Shown here: piece after piece, positions 36,925 through 44,837 of the stretch
Layout: every line of letters starts with the position of its first letter
Position numbering within the stretch: position 1 is the stretch's first letter
Source: Oceanicaulis sp. MMSF_3324
GTDB lineage: Bacteria; Pseudomonadota; Alphaproteobacteria; Caulobacterales; Maricaulaceae
DNA length: 64,000 bases
NCBI RefSeq assembly: GCF_030733545.1
Contig: NZ_JASHIU010000014.1
Location: 1-64,000, forward strand
Reading direction: 5' to 3'
The notes under the pieces: model-generated
The model's input: only the letters and a program-made list of their open reading frames with translations
What the model was told of the DNA's origin: nothing
The model's database searches: none
Made by a program: the position numbers and the translations under genes

Positions 36925-37340
36925 GAGTAGCGCCGGGCAATGACAAACAGGGCGAAGTAATAGCCCATACCCATCACAGGCAAAGCGAGAGCGCCGGCCA
37001 GCGCAGGCAATTGCCCCTCTCCGGCAAGCGCGAGGACAGACAACACAGTGCAGGACGTTGCGGCGACACCGCCCGCAATCGCCAGAGCCGTCATGTGGAT
37101 GCGGAACTGCAACTCGTCCAGCGCGCGCATCAACACACTGAATTCCCAGACCAGAAACATGATCAGAAGCGCCTCCACTCCGAAGAAAAGCGCCTCCGGC
37201 CTGACACTCACCGCCAGACCGCTACTCAGCACAATCGCCAGTGCGGCCAGTGATGAGCGTCGCACATAACGCTTGCGCGCCTTGGGCGGCGCAGACGCCG
37301 TTTCAGGCATGATGATGTCCAGAATGCGATCCACGCCCAC
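36921..37340 (-). CDS. Four-helix membrane protein of the XRE operon
   Basis: 139 residues. A basic N-terminal part (KARKRYVRRSS) precedes four hydrophobic helices at about 31-47, 50-68, 82-104 and 112-135. No enzymatic motif. The ATGA overlap with the XRE gene shows coupling. Similar membrane-protein/XRE pairs exist widely, but the role is unknown. Confidence 0.78.
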   Translation of the reverse strand: MGVDRILDIIMPETASAPPKARKRYVRRSSLAALAIVLSSGLAVSVRPEALFFGVEALLIMFLVWEFSVLMRALDELQFRIHMTALAIAGGVAATSCTVLSVLALAGEGQLPALAGALALPVMGMGYYFALFVIARRYS

Positions 37341-37364
37341 CTCCTGACTGAGACCTGCCCTGTC

Positions 37365-37607
37365 TTAAGCCGATCCGGTCAGTCTCTTCCAGATGCGCGC
37401 GCGGTTGGCGAAGGCGGTCCAGCCCAGCAGTGCGCCGCCAACCCAGAACAGCGCCTCGGTGGACACAGCGGCCGCAATGACGGCGATGACCAGCACTGCG
37501 CTGGGGCCATCCAGCAGCACCACAAGCCCCAGCGACACCCAGGACAGGACGCAAACGCCCATCAGTGCAACAGCCGCAATGCGGCGGAAATTCTGTGCAA
37601 ACGTCAT
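37365..37607 (-). CDS. Two-helix membrane protein of the XRE operon
   Basis: 80 residues from the ATG at 37607 with AGGAG at 8 nt. Two helices (about 10-32 and 36-60), then a basic tail FANRARIWKRLTGSA, which would lie inside the cell. Shares the ALFWVGG/EALFFG-type turn (VSTEALFWVGGALLGW) with the next gene (PEALFFGVEALLIMFLVW), suggesting that the two are distantly related. Confidence 0.75.
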   Translation of the reverse strand: MTFAQNFRRIAAVALMGVCVLSWVSLGLVVLLDGPSAVLVIAVIAAAVSTEALFWVGGALLGWTAFANRARIWKRLTGSA

Positions 37608-37629
37608 GGTCTTTCTCCTGTCGGAAAGA

Positions 37630-37767
37630 TCAGGCCTCAGCCTGAGTGTCTGTGATGGCCGAGGTCGGCGCATTCTGTCCGGCGGCCGTATGGCCCAACG
37701 GGGCCAGAGCAAAAGCGAGCGCATACATCGCCAGCCAGCACATCGCCTTCATTCCCTCTGCAGACAT
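37630..37767 (-). CDS. Small exported or membrane peptide, first gene of the XRE operon
   Basis: 45 residues starting at the ATG at 37767, which has a strong GGAGGG ribosome binding site. Sequence begins MSAEGMKAMCWLAMYALAFA and continues LAPLGHTAAGQNAPTS, i.e. one hydrophobic helix then a polar tail, like a signal peptide with a short mature part. It lies directly downstream of the duplicated operator, 22 bp before the next gene. Short length lowers confidence, but the ribosome binding site and spacing support it. Confidence 0.6.
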   Translation of the reverse strand: MSAEGMKAMCWLAMYALAFALAPLGHTAAGQNAPTSAITDTQAEA

Positions 37768-37782
37768 CTCGCCCTCCGTTGT

Positions 37783-37822
37783 TGTAAAGCGTGCTTCACA
37801 TATGATGTAAAGCTCACTTCAC
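37783..37822 (-). promoter_or_regulatory. Duplicated operator and promoter of the XRE operon
   Basis: Two copies of TGTAAAGC-3 nt-CTTCAC (37783-37799 and 37806-37822), 23 bp apart. Each is itself an imperfect inverted repeat (TGTAAAGC...GCTTCACA). On the minus strand a TTGACG -35-like hexamer lies at the upstream edge. The position, 16 bp before the first gene, fits repression by the XRE protein of the operon. Confidence 0.65.
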
Positions 37823-37856
37823 GTCAAGCACCCTTGACCAAAAGACCTGAAAAAAA

Positions 37857-37882
37857 TGGCCGCCCCGGGATCGGAGCGGCCA
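37857..37882 (-). terminator. Intrinsic terminator of the peroxiredoxin gene
   Basis: TGGCCGC-12 nt-GCGGCCA, with a long T-run (TTTTTTT) on the minus strand, 28 bp past the stop. Confidence 0.85.
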
Positions 37883-37909
37883 TCATTTCACGCTAAAGCG
37901 TTGTCAGAC

Positions 37910-38545
37910 TTACTTGTTCGGCTGCGGCGTGGTGCGCAGATAAGGCTTGATCTTCTTGTAGCCTTTGGGGAACAGCTTGTCGGCGTCTTCATCGGAGAGG
38001 GTCGGCACCACGATCACGTCCTGGCCATCTTCCCAGTTCACCGGCGTGGCGACCTTGTGGCCGTCGGTCAGTTGCAGGGAGTCGATCAGGCGCAGGATCT
38101 CGTTGAAGTTCCGGCCCGCGCTCGGCGGATAGGTAAAGGTGGCGCGGATCTTCTTGTTCGGATCGATAATGTAGACCGCACGCACGGTCACTTTCGGATC
38201 CGCATTCGGGTGGATCATCGTGTACAGCTCGGACACCGAACGGTCGGTGTCGGCGATGATCGGGAAGTTCATCGTGCAGCCCTGGGTCTCCTCGATGTCC
38301 TTCACCCAGCCATGGTGATCGGCGATCGGGTCCACGGACAGCGCAATGGCCTTGGCGCCGCGCTTGGCGAATTCATCCTTGAGCTTGGCGGTGTAGCCCA
38401 GCTCGGTGGTGCAGACCGGGGTGTAGTCGGCCGGGTGGGAGAAGAAGACCACCCAGTCATCGCCGATCCAGTCGTGGAACTTGATCTTGCCTTCGGTGGT
38501 TTCCGCTTCGAAGTTCGGGGCGATATCGCCAAGCAGCAGACCCAT
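37910..38545 (-). CDS. Peroxiredoxin, 1-Cys (Prx6) type
   Basis: Reduces peroxides. 211 residues from the ATG at 38545 (MGLLLGDIAPNFEAETTEGK). The peroxidatic Cys is in HPADYTPVCTTELGY. The long C-terminal dimerisation part with TYPPSAGRNFNEILRLIDSL and the VATPVNWEDGQDVIVVP stretch are Prx6 markers, and there is no conserved resolving Cys. Divergent from sixA. Confidence 0.94.
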   Translation of the reverse strand: MGLLLGDIAPNFEAETTEGKIKFHDWIGDDWVVFFSHPADYTPVCTTELGYTAKLKDEFAKRGAKAIALSVDPIADHHGWVKDIEETQGCTMNFPIIADTDRSVSELYTMIHPNADPKVTVRAVYIIDPNKKIRATFTYPPSAGRNFNEILRLIDSLQLTDGHKVATPVNWEDGQDVIVVPTLSDEDADKLFPKGYKKIKPYLRTTPQPNK

Positions 38546-38662
38546 AATTATTCTCCATCTCAGCATTTGCGAGGGGCGTCAAACACGGCTTTACTTGGCG
38601 TGAGGGGGCGTCCAACGCAACCCATACCGACCTGTAAATGCCGTGCCCGAGGATTTCATCCC

Positions 38663-39160
38663 ATGCCGCTTCTGATCGCCATGCGCCACGCCAAAGCCGT
38701 CGACCGGATGCAGGCGGAGGATGATTTCGAACGCGGACTGACCGAACGGGGCGTGGCGGATGCGGACCGCGCGGCTTCAGCAATCGAGCAAGCCGGGCTG
38801 AGCGTCACGCATGCCCTGGTCAGCCCGGCGCGGCGCACGCGTGAGACCTGGAAACGCATTACCGCAAGCGTGGGCGAACCGCCGGTCACCGACCCGATGG
38901 CGCTCTATCACGCGTCGCCCGACATGCTCGAACGCGCCATTGGCGAACAGCTCGAGGAGGGCGCCGAAGCGATCATGCTGGTCGGTCACAATCCGGGCAT
39001 TGGCGCGCTGGCGCATCTTCTGGCCGGTCAAGCGGACGCCGCGTCCGACCTGCCCTATGGCTGGCCGACCAGTGCGCTCGCCGCCTTTGAAGTCAGCGTG
39101 CAGAACAAAAAACCCGTCGCATCGCGACGGGTTTTGTATTTCAATCCGAAAGCCGATTGA
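38663..39160 (+). CDS. sixA: SixA-type phosphohistidine phosphatase
   Basis: Histidine phosphatase superfamily, 165 residues from the ATG at 38663. Catalytic RHAKAVDR (RHG variant) near the start, Arg in SPARRTRETW and second catalytic His in MLVGHNPGIGALAHLL. SixA removes phosphate from His-phosphorylated proteins such as HPr-like carriers or phosphotransfer domains. The last 18 codons contain a perfect terminator-type hairpin, see the entry at 39109. Confidence 0.88.
   Translation: MPLLIAMRHAKAVDRMQAEDDFERGLTERGVADADRAASAIEQAGLSVTHALVSPARRTRETWKRITASVGEPPVTDPMALYHASPDMLERAIGEQLEEGAEAIMLVGHNPGIGALAHLLAGQADAASDLPYGWPTSALAAFEVSVQNKKPVASRRVLYFNPKAD
39109..39135 (+). terminator. Intrinsic terminator inside the 3' end of sixA
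   Basis: AAAACCCGTCGC-ATC-GCGACGGGTTTT, a perfect 12-bp stem with an A-run before and T-run within/after it, 25 bp before the sixA stop codon. It encodes KKPVASRRVL in frame, so the terminator doubles as coding sequence. Confidence 0.7.
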
Positions 39161-39168
39161 TTCTCCTG

Positions 39169-39183
39169 TTAAGAGAATATTAA
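39169..39183. promoter_or_regulatory. CtrA-type box (TTAA-N7-TTAA)
   Basis: TTAA-GAGAATA-TTAA, an exact match to the CtrA full-site consensus, 38 bp before the glycosyltransferase start. The window also encodes GcrA, so a CtrA circuit is expected in this organism. Promoter architecture is inferred. Confidence 0.6.
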
Positions 39184-39220
39184 CTATGCCGCAGCTCGGG
39201 CGTTCAGGGGGCTGCAGCAC

Positions 39221-40792
39221 ATGGTTATGGCCTACAGGGCCCTTCGCTACGGGCGCTTTCCCCATCTGCGGGTAGCACAACCTCTCGACATCCATGACGC
39301 CGCCTTTGGCTTGCGGACACGCCATCCGCAATCAAGCGCAGGTGGTGCGCTCTGGCCGCCCCCCGTCCTGATGCTGGGTCCGCTCGGCTTTGCCGGGGTC
39401 CTGATCATCATCTTGCAGGGCCATGTCCTGGTGCTGCTGTTGGCCGTCGCTGCGTTGGCGGTTTTGGGACAGAGCCTGTTGCGATTGGCTGCAGCTCTGT
39501 TGTCGCCCCAAGCTGCTTCCACCCAAAGCCTGGCTGAGAACGCACTGCCGGTCATCAGCGTCATTGTCGCCCTTTACGACGAGGCGGCGGTTCTGCCCGG
39601 ACTCGTCACCGCGCTGAGCCGGCTCAACTATCCCAGGAACAAGCTCGAGATCATCCTGGCGCTGGAAGCGCATGATCAATCCACACGACTAGCGGCGCGC
39701 GCCCTGTCCTCACGACAGGCGCTGCGCGTTGTGGTCCTGCCGCCCCTGGGGCCGATGACCAAGCCGCGCGCGTTGAACGCAGGGCTCCAGGCCGCACGGG
39801 GGGATCTCATCGCGATCTATGATGCCGAGGATGCGCCCCACCCTGACCAGTTGCGCGCCGCAGCGGAGACTTTCGCATCAGATGCCATGCTGGGCGTCGT
39901 GCAGGCTCCGCTGGGATGGTACAACAGGTCGGACAACTGGCTGACGGCGCAGTTTGCACTGGAATACGCCACCCAGTTCCATGCGCTTCTGCCTTGCCTG
40001 GCGCGGCTGGGATGGGCCCTGCCGCTTGGCGGCACCAGCAATGTGTTCCGCCGCAGCGCCCTGGTCGAGAGCGGCGGCTGGGACCCGTTCAATGTCACCG
40101 AAGACGCGGATCTGGGCTTTCGACTCGGTCGGATGGGATGGCGCGCCGGACTGATCGAACCGGGCACGCTGGAAGAAGCCCCCATCTCGCTGAAAGCCTG
40201 GACACATCAGCGCAGTCGCTGGCTCAAAGGCCATTTCGTCACCTGGCTGGTGCATATGCGTGACCCCAGGGGCCTCCTCCAGACGCTGGGCTGGGGCGGC
40301 ATGCTGAGCCTGAGTTTCACGGTCCTCGCCAACATGGTCAGCGCCCTGGTTCACGCCCCGTCTCTGGCCCTGATGGCGCTGGGCGCCTGTCTGCTGGGCG
40401 TCCTGCCCGGCTGGGACGTGTTGTGGACCGCCGGCGCCGTGATGATGGGCTTTGCCTATGTCTCCGCCATGACCTGCGCCGTCGTCGCGGCCCGGCGCGC
40501 CGGCTTCCGCGCCAGCCTCTGGCATGTGCTCACCATGCCCGCCTACTGGTTGCTGCAAGCGCCCGCCGCCATCAAGGCCTTGCGCGAACTGCCGCGCCAA
40601 CCCTATCTGTGGGACAAGACCCAGCACGGCGTTTCCAGCGCCCGCAGAGAAACGCCCGATGACGCTTACCGTTACACTCAGCCTCATGGCCGCCGCCGCC
40701 GCCCTGTTCGCGTTCGCCGCCTGGCGCAGCGGCAGGCCCTCAAATCCGCTCAAGCCGCGGCTTATTCCGTGGACCCTGCTGGCCATCGCTAG
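39221..40792 (+). CDS. Membrane-bound family 2 glycosyltransferase
   Basis: Processive-type inner-membrane glycosyltransferase, up to 523 residues. Two N-terminal helices (about 50-85), then a GT-A domain with LPVISVIVALYDEAAVLPGL, the metal-binding DAEDAPHP, acceptor motif NVTEDADLGFRLG and HQRSRWLKGH (QxxRW), then three C-terminal helices. Related to cellulose-synthase-like and exopolysaccharide enzymes. The last 45 residues (after ARRETPDD) are Arg/Gln-rich and overlap the next gene, so they may be a frame extension after loss of the original stop. A CtrA box lies upstream, suggesting cell-cycle control of envelope polysaccharide or holdfast-like synthesis. Confidence 0.88.
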   Translation: MVMAYRALRYGRFPHLRVAQPLDIHDAAFGLRTRHPQSSAGGALWPPPVLMLGPLGFAGVLIIILQGHVLVLLLAVAALAVLGQSLLRLAAALLSPQAASTQSLAENALPVISVIVALYDEAAVLPGLVTALSRLNYPRNKLEIILALEAHDQSTRLAARALSSRQALRVVVLPPLGPMTKPRALNAGLQAARGDLIAIYDAEDAPHPDQLRAAAETFASDAMLGVVQAPLGWYNRSDNWLTAQFALEYATQFHALLPCLARLGWALPLGGTSNVFRRSALVESGGWDPFNVTEDADLGFRLGRMGWRAGLIEPGTLEEAPISLKAWTHQRSRWLKGHFVTWLVHMRDPRGLLQTLGWGGMLSLSFTVLANMVSALVHAPSLALMALGACLLGVLPGWDVLWTAGAVMMGFAYVSAMTCAVVAARRAGFRASLWHVLTMPAYWLLQAPAAIKALRELPRQPYLWDKTQHGVSSARRETPDDAYRYTQPHGRRRRPVRVRRLAQRQALKSAQAAAYSVDPAGHR

Positions 40793-40871
40793 CGGTGTGT
40801 TCTTCATGATGCTGCTGACCCATATGTTCGGCCTGTTCGGCATCGAAACCGGTCAACGGCTCATGCGCTAG
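40659..40871 (+). CDS. Small two-helix membrane protein overlapping the glycosyltransferase
   Basis: 70 residues (MTLTVTLSLMAAAAALFAFA ... NPLKPRLIPWTLLAIASGVF ... LFGIETGQRLMR). Two hydrophobic helices flank a conserved-looking basic SNPLKPRLIPW loop. Its frame has the GC-rich third positions typical of real genes here, while the glycosyltransferase frame over the same 134 bp does not. The 3' end overlaps the convergent YqaA gene by 11 bp. Function unknown. Confidence 0.7.
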   Translation: MTLTVTLSLMAAAAALFAFAAWRSGRPSNPLKPRLIPWTLLAIASGVFFMMLLTHMFGLFGIETGQRLMR

Positions 40872-41520
40872 GCGCGCCCGCCACCAGATAGATCGCAGCC
40901 CCCATCATCACTGCGAACAGCACCAGCACGCCCAGCATGATCATCTGTCGCAGCCAGAGCGGCAGGCGCGCCCAGACCCAGAGCACACGGCGTCCGAAGA
41001 TGAAGATCAGCACGCCCATGGCGCCATAGCGCATCAAGCGACCAATCAGGGCAGCCACGACAAACAGGGGCGCAGGGATCTGCGCCGCCCCCGCCGCAAA
41101 CGCGCTGAGCTGGACCGGCACGGGCGTCAGCATGGACAGGCCCACCGCGAACGCGCCATAGGCATCGATCCGCTCGCGCGCGCCTTCCAAAGACAACGCC
41201 AGATCAGGGCGCGCGCTGATGAAGTCCGCCGCAAGATCGAGCGCCAGTCGCCCGGCCCAGTAACTCAAGACACAGCCCAGCACCGACCCGAGCGTGACCA
41301 CCAGTGTCGCCTCGACCACCTGACGGCGACCGCGCAACATGTAGGCCAGCAGCGGAAACTCGATCGGCCAGGGCAGAAGCGTGCTTTCCAGCACAGAGCC
41401 TGCAAACAGCGCCGGCAGGGCCCAGACGCCCCGCGCCGCCCGGTCCAGCCGTGCGCGCCAGATCCGGATCCGGCGACGCCAGCTCATACGGCGTTTGAAG
41501 GGCGCTCGAGTCTCGCTCAT
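40861..41520 (-). CDS. DedA/YqaA-family (VTT domain) membrane protein
   Basis: 219 residues. A basic N-terminal stretch is followed by helices with ESTLLPWPIEFPLLAYMLRG, LGSVLGCVLSYWAGR and LTPVPVQLSAFAAGAAQIP, matching the YqaA subgroup of the VTT/DedA superfamily, whose members flip phospholipids or polyprenyl carriers. Ends with a C-terminal helix. Convergent with the preceding small gene. Confidence 0.85.
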   Translation of the reverse strand: MSETRAPFKRRMSWRRRIRIWRARLDRAARGVWALPALFAGSVLESTLLPWPIEFPLLAYMLRGRRQVVEATLVVTLGSVLGCVLSYWAGRLALDLAADFISARPDLALSLEGARERIDAYGAFAVGLSMLTPVPVQLSAFAAGAAQIPAPLFVVAALIGRLMRYGAMGVLIFIFGRRVLWVWARLPLWLRQMIMLGVLVLFAVMMGAAIYLVAGAPSA

Positions 41521-41610
41521 GAGACTGACTTACACTGCAAGCGTTAACCAAGCACCCGGTCGCGTCGCCGCAGGGGGAGGGGCAGCAGGACAACAATGTC
41601 AGGAAAAGCG

Positions 41611-41684
41611 TGGAGCGGGTGAAGGGAATCGAACCCTCGTCTGGAGCTTGGGAAGCTCTCGCTCTACCATTGAGCTACACCCGC
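41611..41684 (-). tRNA. tRNA-Gly (CCC)
   Basis: 74-nt cloverleaf: acceptor GCGGGTG/CACCCGC, D arm GCTC/GAGC, anticodon loop TTCCCAA (anticodon CCC), T arm GAGGG/CCCTT with loop TTCGATT, discriminator T and encoded CCA. Very like E. coli tRNA-Gly(CCC). Position 27-43 at the top of the anticodon stem is an A-C mismatch. Confidence 0.95.
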
Positions 41685-41762
41685 AAGGCGCTGAAATGTT
41701 CTTACCAGATTGCCGGTCCGCGACAAGCGTTCTGGCGCAGGAGCGATCAGCACGGCGCCTGA

Positions 41763-42782
41763 TCAGCTCTTGAAATGCTTGGCGAGCTTGAGGCCCTGGG
41801 CCTGATAGTTCGAGCCCGCTGCGCCATAGGGCGTTTTCACATCTGACGACATGGGTTCATAGACGAGGCGAGCGACCGCCTGACCATGATCGAGGATGAA
41901 GGGCACGTCGCGACCCCGCACTTCCAGCACGGCGCGCGAGCCCGTCCCGCCCGCCGCATCGACGCCAAAGCCCGGATCAAAGAAGCCGGCGTAATGGGCG
42001 CGGAATTCGCCGATTTCGGGCGCAATGGGCGCCATTTCGGCGGCCTGATCCACCGGCACACTGACGGCCTCACGCGAACACAGGATGTAGAATTCACCCG
42101 GATCGAGCACGATACGGCCATTGGGCGCGTAGATCGGCTCCCAGAAGCGGTCCGGATCGTGCGCGCCCACTTTCACAAGATCCACCAGCGGGCTGTGACG
42201 CTTGGCGCGATAGCCCACGGGCTGGCCGTCCCCGGCCTTGAGATCGACGGACAGCGTGACCGCATCAAGCGCATTCATCTCGCCTGCGCGCAGACGCACC
42301 TGCACCAGGCGGTCGCCGGGCCGAGCCAGCACCGAAAAGGTACGCGGGGATATCTCCACATAGAGCGGGCCATCATAGCCTGCGCACACCTGATCAAAGG
42401 CGCTGGACCGATCTCCGATCACGCGGGTGAAGACATCCAGACGCCCTGTGGAGCTCTTGGGATTGGCGAAGGCGGCCACCGCGTCGGGCAGGGTCAGGCC
42501 TTCCTGAAGCTCGGCGAGATAGACGCAGCCGGTTTCCAGCACCGCCCCGCCCTCAAGGTCGAGCTCGTGCATCACCACATCGTCATCGAGGCATGCGGTC
42601 ACAGTCCGCTCCGGCCCGGGCAGGAAGCTCGCGCGCAAGCGCCAGGCGCGACGCGCCAGACGCAGATCCAGGCTCGCCGGCTGGATCTGGCCCGGTTCGA
42701 GATCGGTCATGGCGCGGATCCAGCCTTTGGGCAGGGCGTCATGAAGGGCGCGGTCGGGCAGAATGCCGGGAGCGAGGGTCAT
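41763..42782 (-). CDS. dcd: 2'-deoxycytidine 5'-triphosphate deaminase (long alphaproteobacterial form)
   Basis: Deaminates dCTP to dUTP for thymidylate synthesis. 339 residues, roughly twice the usual Dcd, as in alphaproteobacteria where two dUTPase-like folds are fused. N-terminal half: QIQPASLDLRLARRAW and FANPKSSTGRLDVFTRVIGD, the latter with catalytic-site residues. C-terminal half: AHYAGFFDPGFGVDAAGGTG and VLEVRGRDVPFILDHGQ. It sits downstream of tRNA-Gly on the same gene-dense segment and connects with nrdA/nrdB by pathway. Confidence 0.92.
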   Translation of the reverse strand: MTLAPGILPDRALHDALPKGWIRAMTDLEPGQIQPASLDLRLARRAWRLRASFLPGPERTVTACLDDDVVMHELDLEGGAVLETGCVYLAELQEGLTLPDAVAAFANPKSSTGRLDVFTRVIGDRSSAFDQVCAGYDGPLYVEISPRTFSVLARPGDRLVQVRLRAGEMNALDAVTLSVDLKAGDGQPVGYRAKRHSPLVDLVKVGAHDPDRFWEPIYAPNGRIVLDPGEFYILCSREAVSVPVDQAAEMAPIAPEIGEFRAHYAGFFDPGFGVDAAGGTGSRAVLEVRGRDVPFILDHGQAVARLVYEPMSSDVKTPYGAAGSNYQAQGLKLAKHFKS

Positions 42783-42967
42783 CAGGTCAACAATTCGGGC
42801 TGGCGAACAGAATCAATTCAGCGCTCAGAGTGTCCGCGCTAGAACCGGGGCTTGTCCAGCAAGCAGGTCTGTCGCACAAGCCCCTGTTGCGTCCGCGCAC
42901 TATTTTGCTTGAGCCCGGACGTCTATCTGGGTCTGATGCTTGCGAGCTCACCAAGGGAAGGCCACCC

Positions 42968-43360
42968 ATGTATGAAGAAGTCACCCGGGACATTCTGATC
43001 CGCGTGCGCCCTGCCTTTCGCGAGGATGATTCCGAGCCCGATGACAGCCGCTATGTCTGGTCCTACACCATCGAGATCGAGAACCAGGGCGCTGAGACCG
43101 TCCAGCTGATGAGCCGGGAATGGCGCATCACCGACGCGTTCAACCAGACTGAAATCGTGCGCGGGCCGGGCGTTGTGGGCGAGCAGCCCCATATCGAACC
43201 GGGTGAAGTGTTCGCCTATACCTCCGGCGCGCCCTTGCGGACGCCATCGGGCTTCATGCGCGGCAGCTACGCCATGCGCACAGAAAGCGGGGAGAAGTTC
43301 GAGGCGGTGATCCCCGGATTCGCGCTCGATTCCCCCTATAACACCGTCACCCTGCACTAG
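42968..43360 (+). CDS. apaG: ApaG domain protein
   Basis: 130 residues from the ATG at 42968 (MYEEVTRDILIRVRPAFREDD). Immunoglobulin-like fold with VWSYTIEIENQGAETVQLMS, REWRITDAFNQTEIVRGPGV, GEQPHIEPGEVFAYTSGAPL and the MRGSYAMRTESGEKF end. ApaG proteins bind nucleotides or pyrophosphate, with unclear role. TrkH follows 19 bp later, so the two are probably one transcript. Confidence 0.95.
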   Translation: MYEEVTRDILIRVRPAFREDDSEPDDSRYVWSYTIEIENQGAETVQLMSREWRITDAFNQTEIVRGPGVVGEQPHIEPGEVFAYTSGAPLRTPSGFMRGSYAMRTESGEKFEAVIPGFALDSPYNTVTLH

Positions 43361-43379
43361 AGCGGCTGCGAGTAATCCT

Positions 43380-44837
43380 TTGAGCGCATCAGGCCGCACC
43401 GTTCTGTTCGTGCTGGGAGTCATGCTCGCCAGCCTGTCCGCCGCCATGTTCGCACCGGCGATCGCCGACCTGCAAGACGACGGCCAGGCGGCGCACGCCT
43501 TCTTTGGCGCCGGCGCCTTCGGGCTCGCGCTTGGCGGGATCATGACCCTGATGGGCCGCGGCACGGCCAAGGACCTGACGCCACGCGGCGCCATCCTTCT
43601 GACCGGAGGGGCGTGGATCGTGCTGTCGGTCGCCGCGGCAATCCCGCTCAAATTGTCCGGGTTGGACATCAGCTGGACGGACGCCCTGTTCGAGGCCACC
43701 TCCGGCATCACCACCACCGGCGCGACCGTGCTGACCGGGCTTCAGGACCTGCCTGCCGGCATCCTGCTCTGGCGCTCCATCCTGCAATGGATTGGCGGGG
43801 TCGGCATCATCGTCACCGCCATGGCGATCTGGCCGTTGCTGGGCATTGGCGGCATGCAGCTGTTCCGGCTTGAAAGCTCTGACACATCTGAAAAGGCCCT
43901 GCCCCGCGCCGGGCAGATCGCAGGCGCGGTCGGCCTTATCTATCTCGTACTGACCTTCCTGTGCTTCCTGGCCTATCTGGGCGCCGACATGACGCCCTTC
44001 CAGGCGATCAACCACGCCATGACCACGGTGGCGACCGGCGGGTTCTCCACGCATGACGCCTCGATCGGCGCCTTTGTCGGCGGCGGCGCCGATCTTGTGG
44101 CGCTTGTGTTCATGGTGCTGGCGGGGCTGCCTTTCGTGCTGTTCCTGCGCGCCGCCCAGGGGCGCCCGGACCTTCTGATTTTCGACACTCAGGCGCGCGC
44201 CTTCCTCCTGGTGGTGGTGACCGCCTCACTCATCCTGACGCTGTTTCTGGTGGTGCAGGATCCACATGACCATGACTATCTGCCGGCCTGGCGACTGGCC
44301 GCGGTCAACGCGGTCTCGGTGCTGACGGGCACCGGCTACGCCTCGACCGATTTCTGGCTCTGGGGCGGGGGCGCGGCCGGGATCTTCTTTGTGTTGATGT
44401 TCATTGGCGGCTGCGCCGGATCGACCAGCTGTTCGGTCAAGATTTTCCGCTATCAGATCGCCGCTTCAGCGATGAACGCCTATATCGCCCAGTACGCACG
44501 ACCGAATGCGGTCAAACCCATCCGCTATCGCAATCAGACGGTTCCCGATGAGACGGTGCGCTCGGTTCTGGGCTTTTTCTTCCTGTTCTTCCTGACCTTC
44601 GGGATCAGCGCCTCGCTGCTCGCCCTGATCGGACTGGATCCGGTCACCGCCGTCACCGGCGCCGCCACCACGCTCGCCAATGTCGGTCCGGGCCTGGGCG
44701 ACATCATCGGCCCCGCCGGCTCGTTCCAGACCCTGCCCGCGACCGCCAAATGGGTCATGACCGCCAATATGATCATCGGCCGGCTGGAGATCATGGTGAT
44801 TTTCGTGCTGCTGGCGCCGCGCTTCTGGCGTGGCTAG
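43380..44837 (+). CDS. trkH: TrkH-family potassium uptake protein
   Basis: Channel subunit of Trk/Ktr K+ uptake, 485 residues from a TTG at 43380; no strong ribosome binding site, so translation may depend on coupling to apaG. Four pore loops with selectivity-filter glycines are visible: ATSGITTTGATVL, TTVATGGFST, SVLTGTGYAST and TTLANVGPGLGD. A cytosolic TrkA partner is not in the window. The stop overlaps the convergent 44834 gene by 4 bp. Confidence 0.92.
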   Translation: MSASGRTVLFVLGVMLASLSAAMFAPAIADLQDDGQAAHAFFGAGAFGLALGGIMTLMGRGTAKDLTPRGAILLTGGAWIVLSVAAAIPLKLSGLDISWTDALFEATSGITTTGATVLTGLQDLPAGILLWRSILQWIGGVGIIVTAMAIWPLLGIGGMQLFRLESSDTSEKALPRAGQIAGAVGLIYLVLTFLCFLAYLGADMTPFQAINHAMTTVATGGFSTHDASIGAFVGGGADLVALVFMVLAGLPFVLFLRAAQGRPDLLIFDTQARAFLLVVVTASLILTLFLVVQDPHDHDYLPAWRLAAVNAVSVLTGTGYASTDFWLWGGGAAGIFFVLMFIGGCAGSTSCSVKIFRYQIAASAMNAYIAQYARPNAVKPIRYRNQTVPDETVRSVLGFFFLFFLTFGISASLLALIGLDPVTAVTGAATTLANVGPGLGDIIGPAGSFQTLPATAKWVMTANMIIGRLEIMVIFVLLAPRFWRG

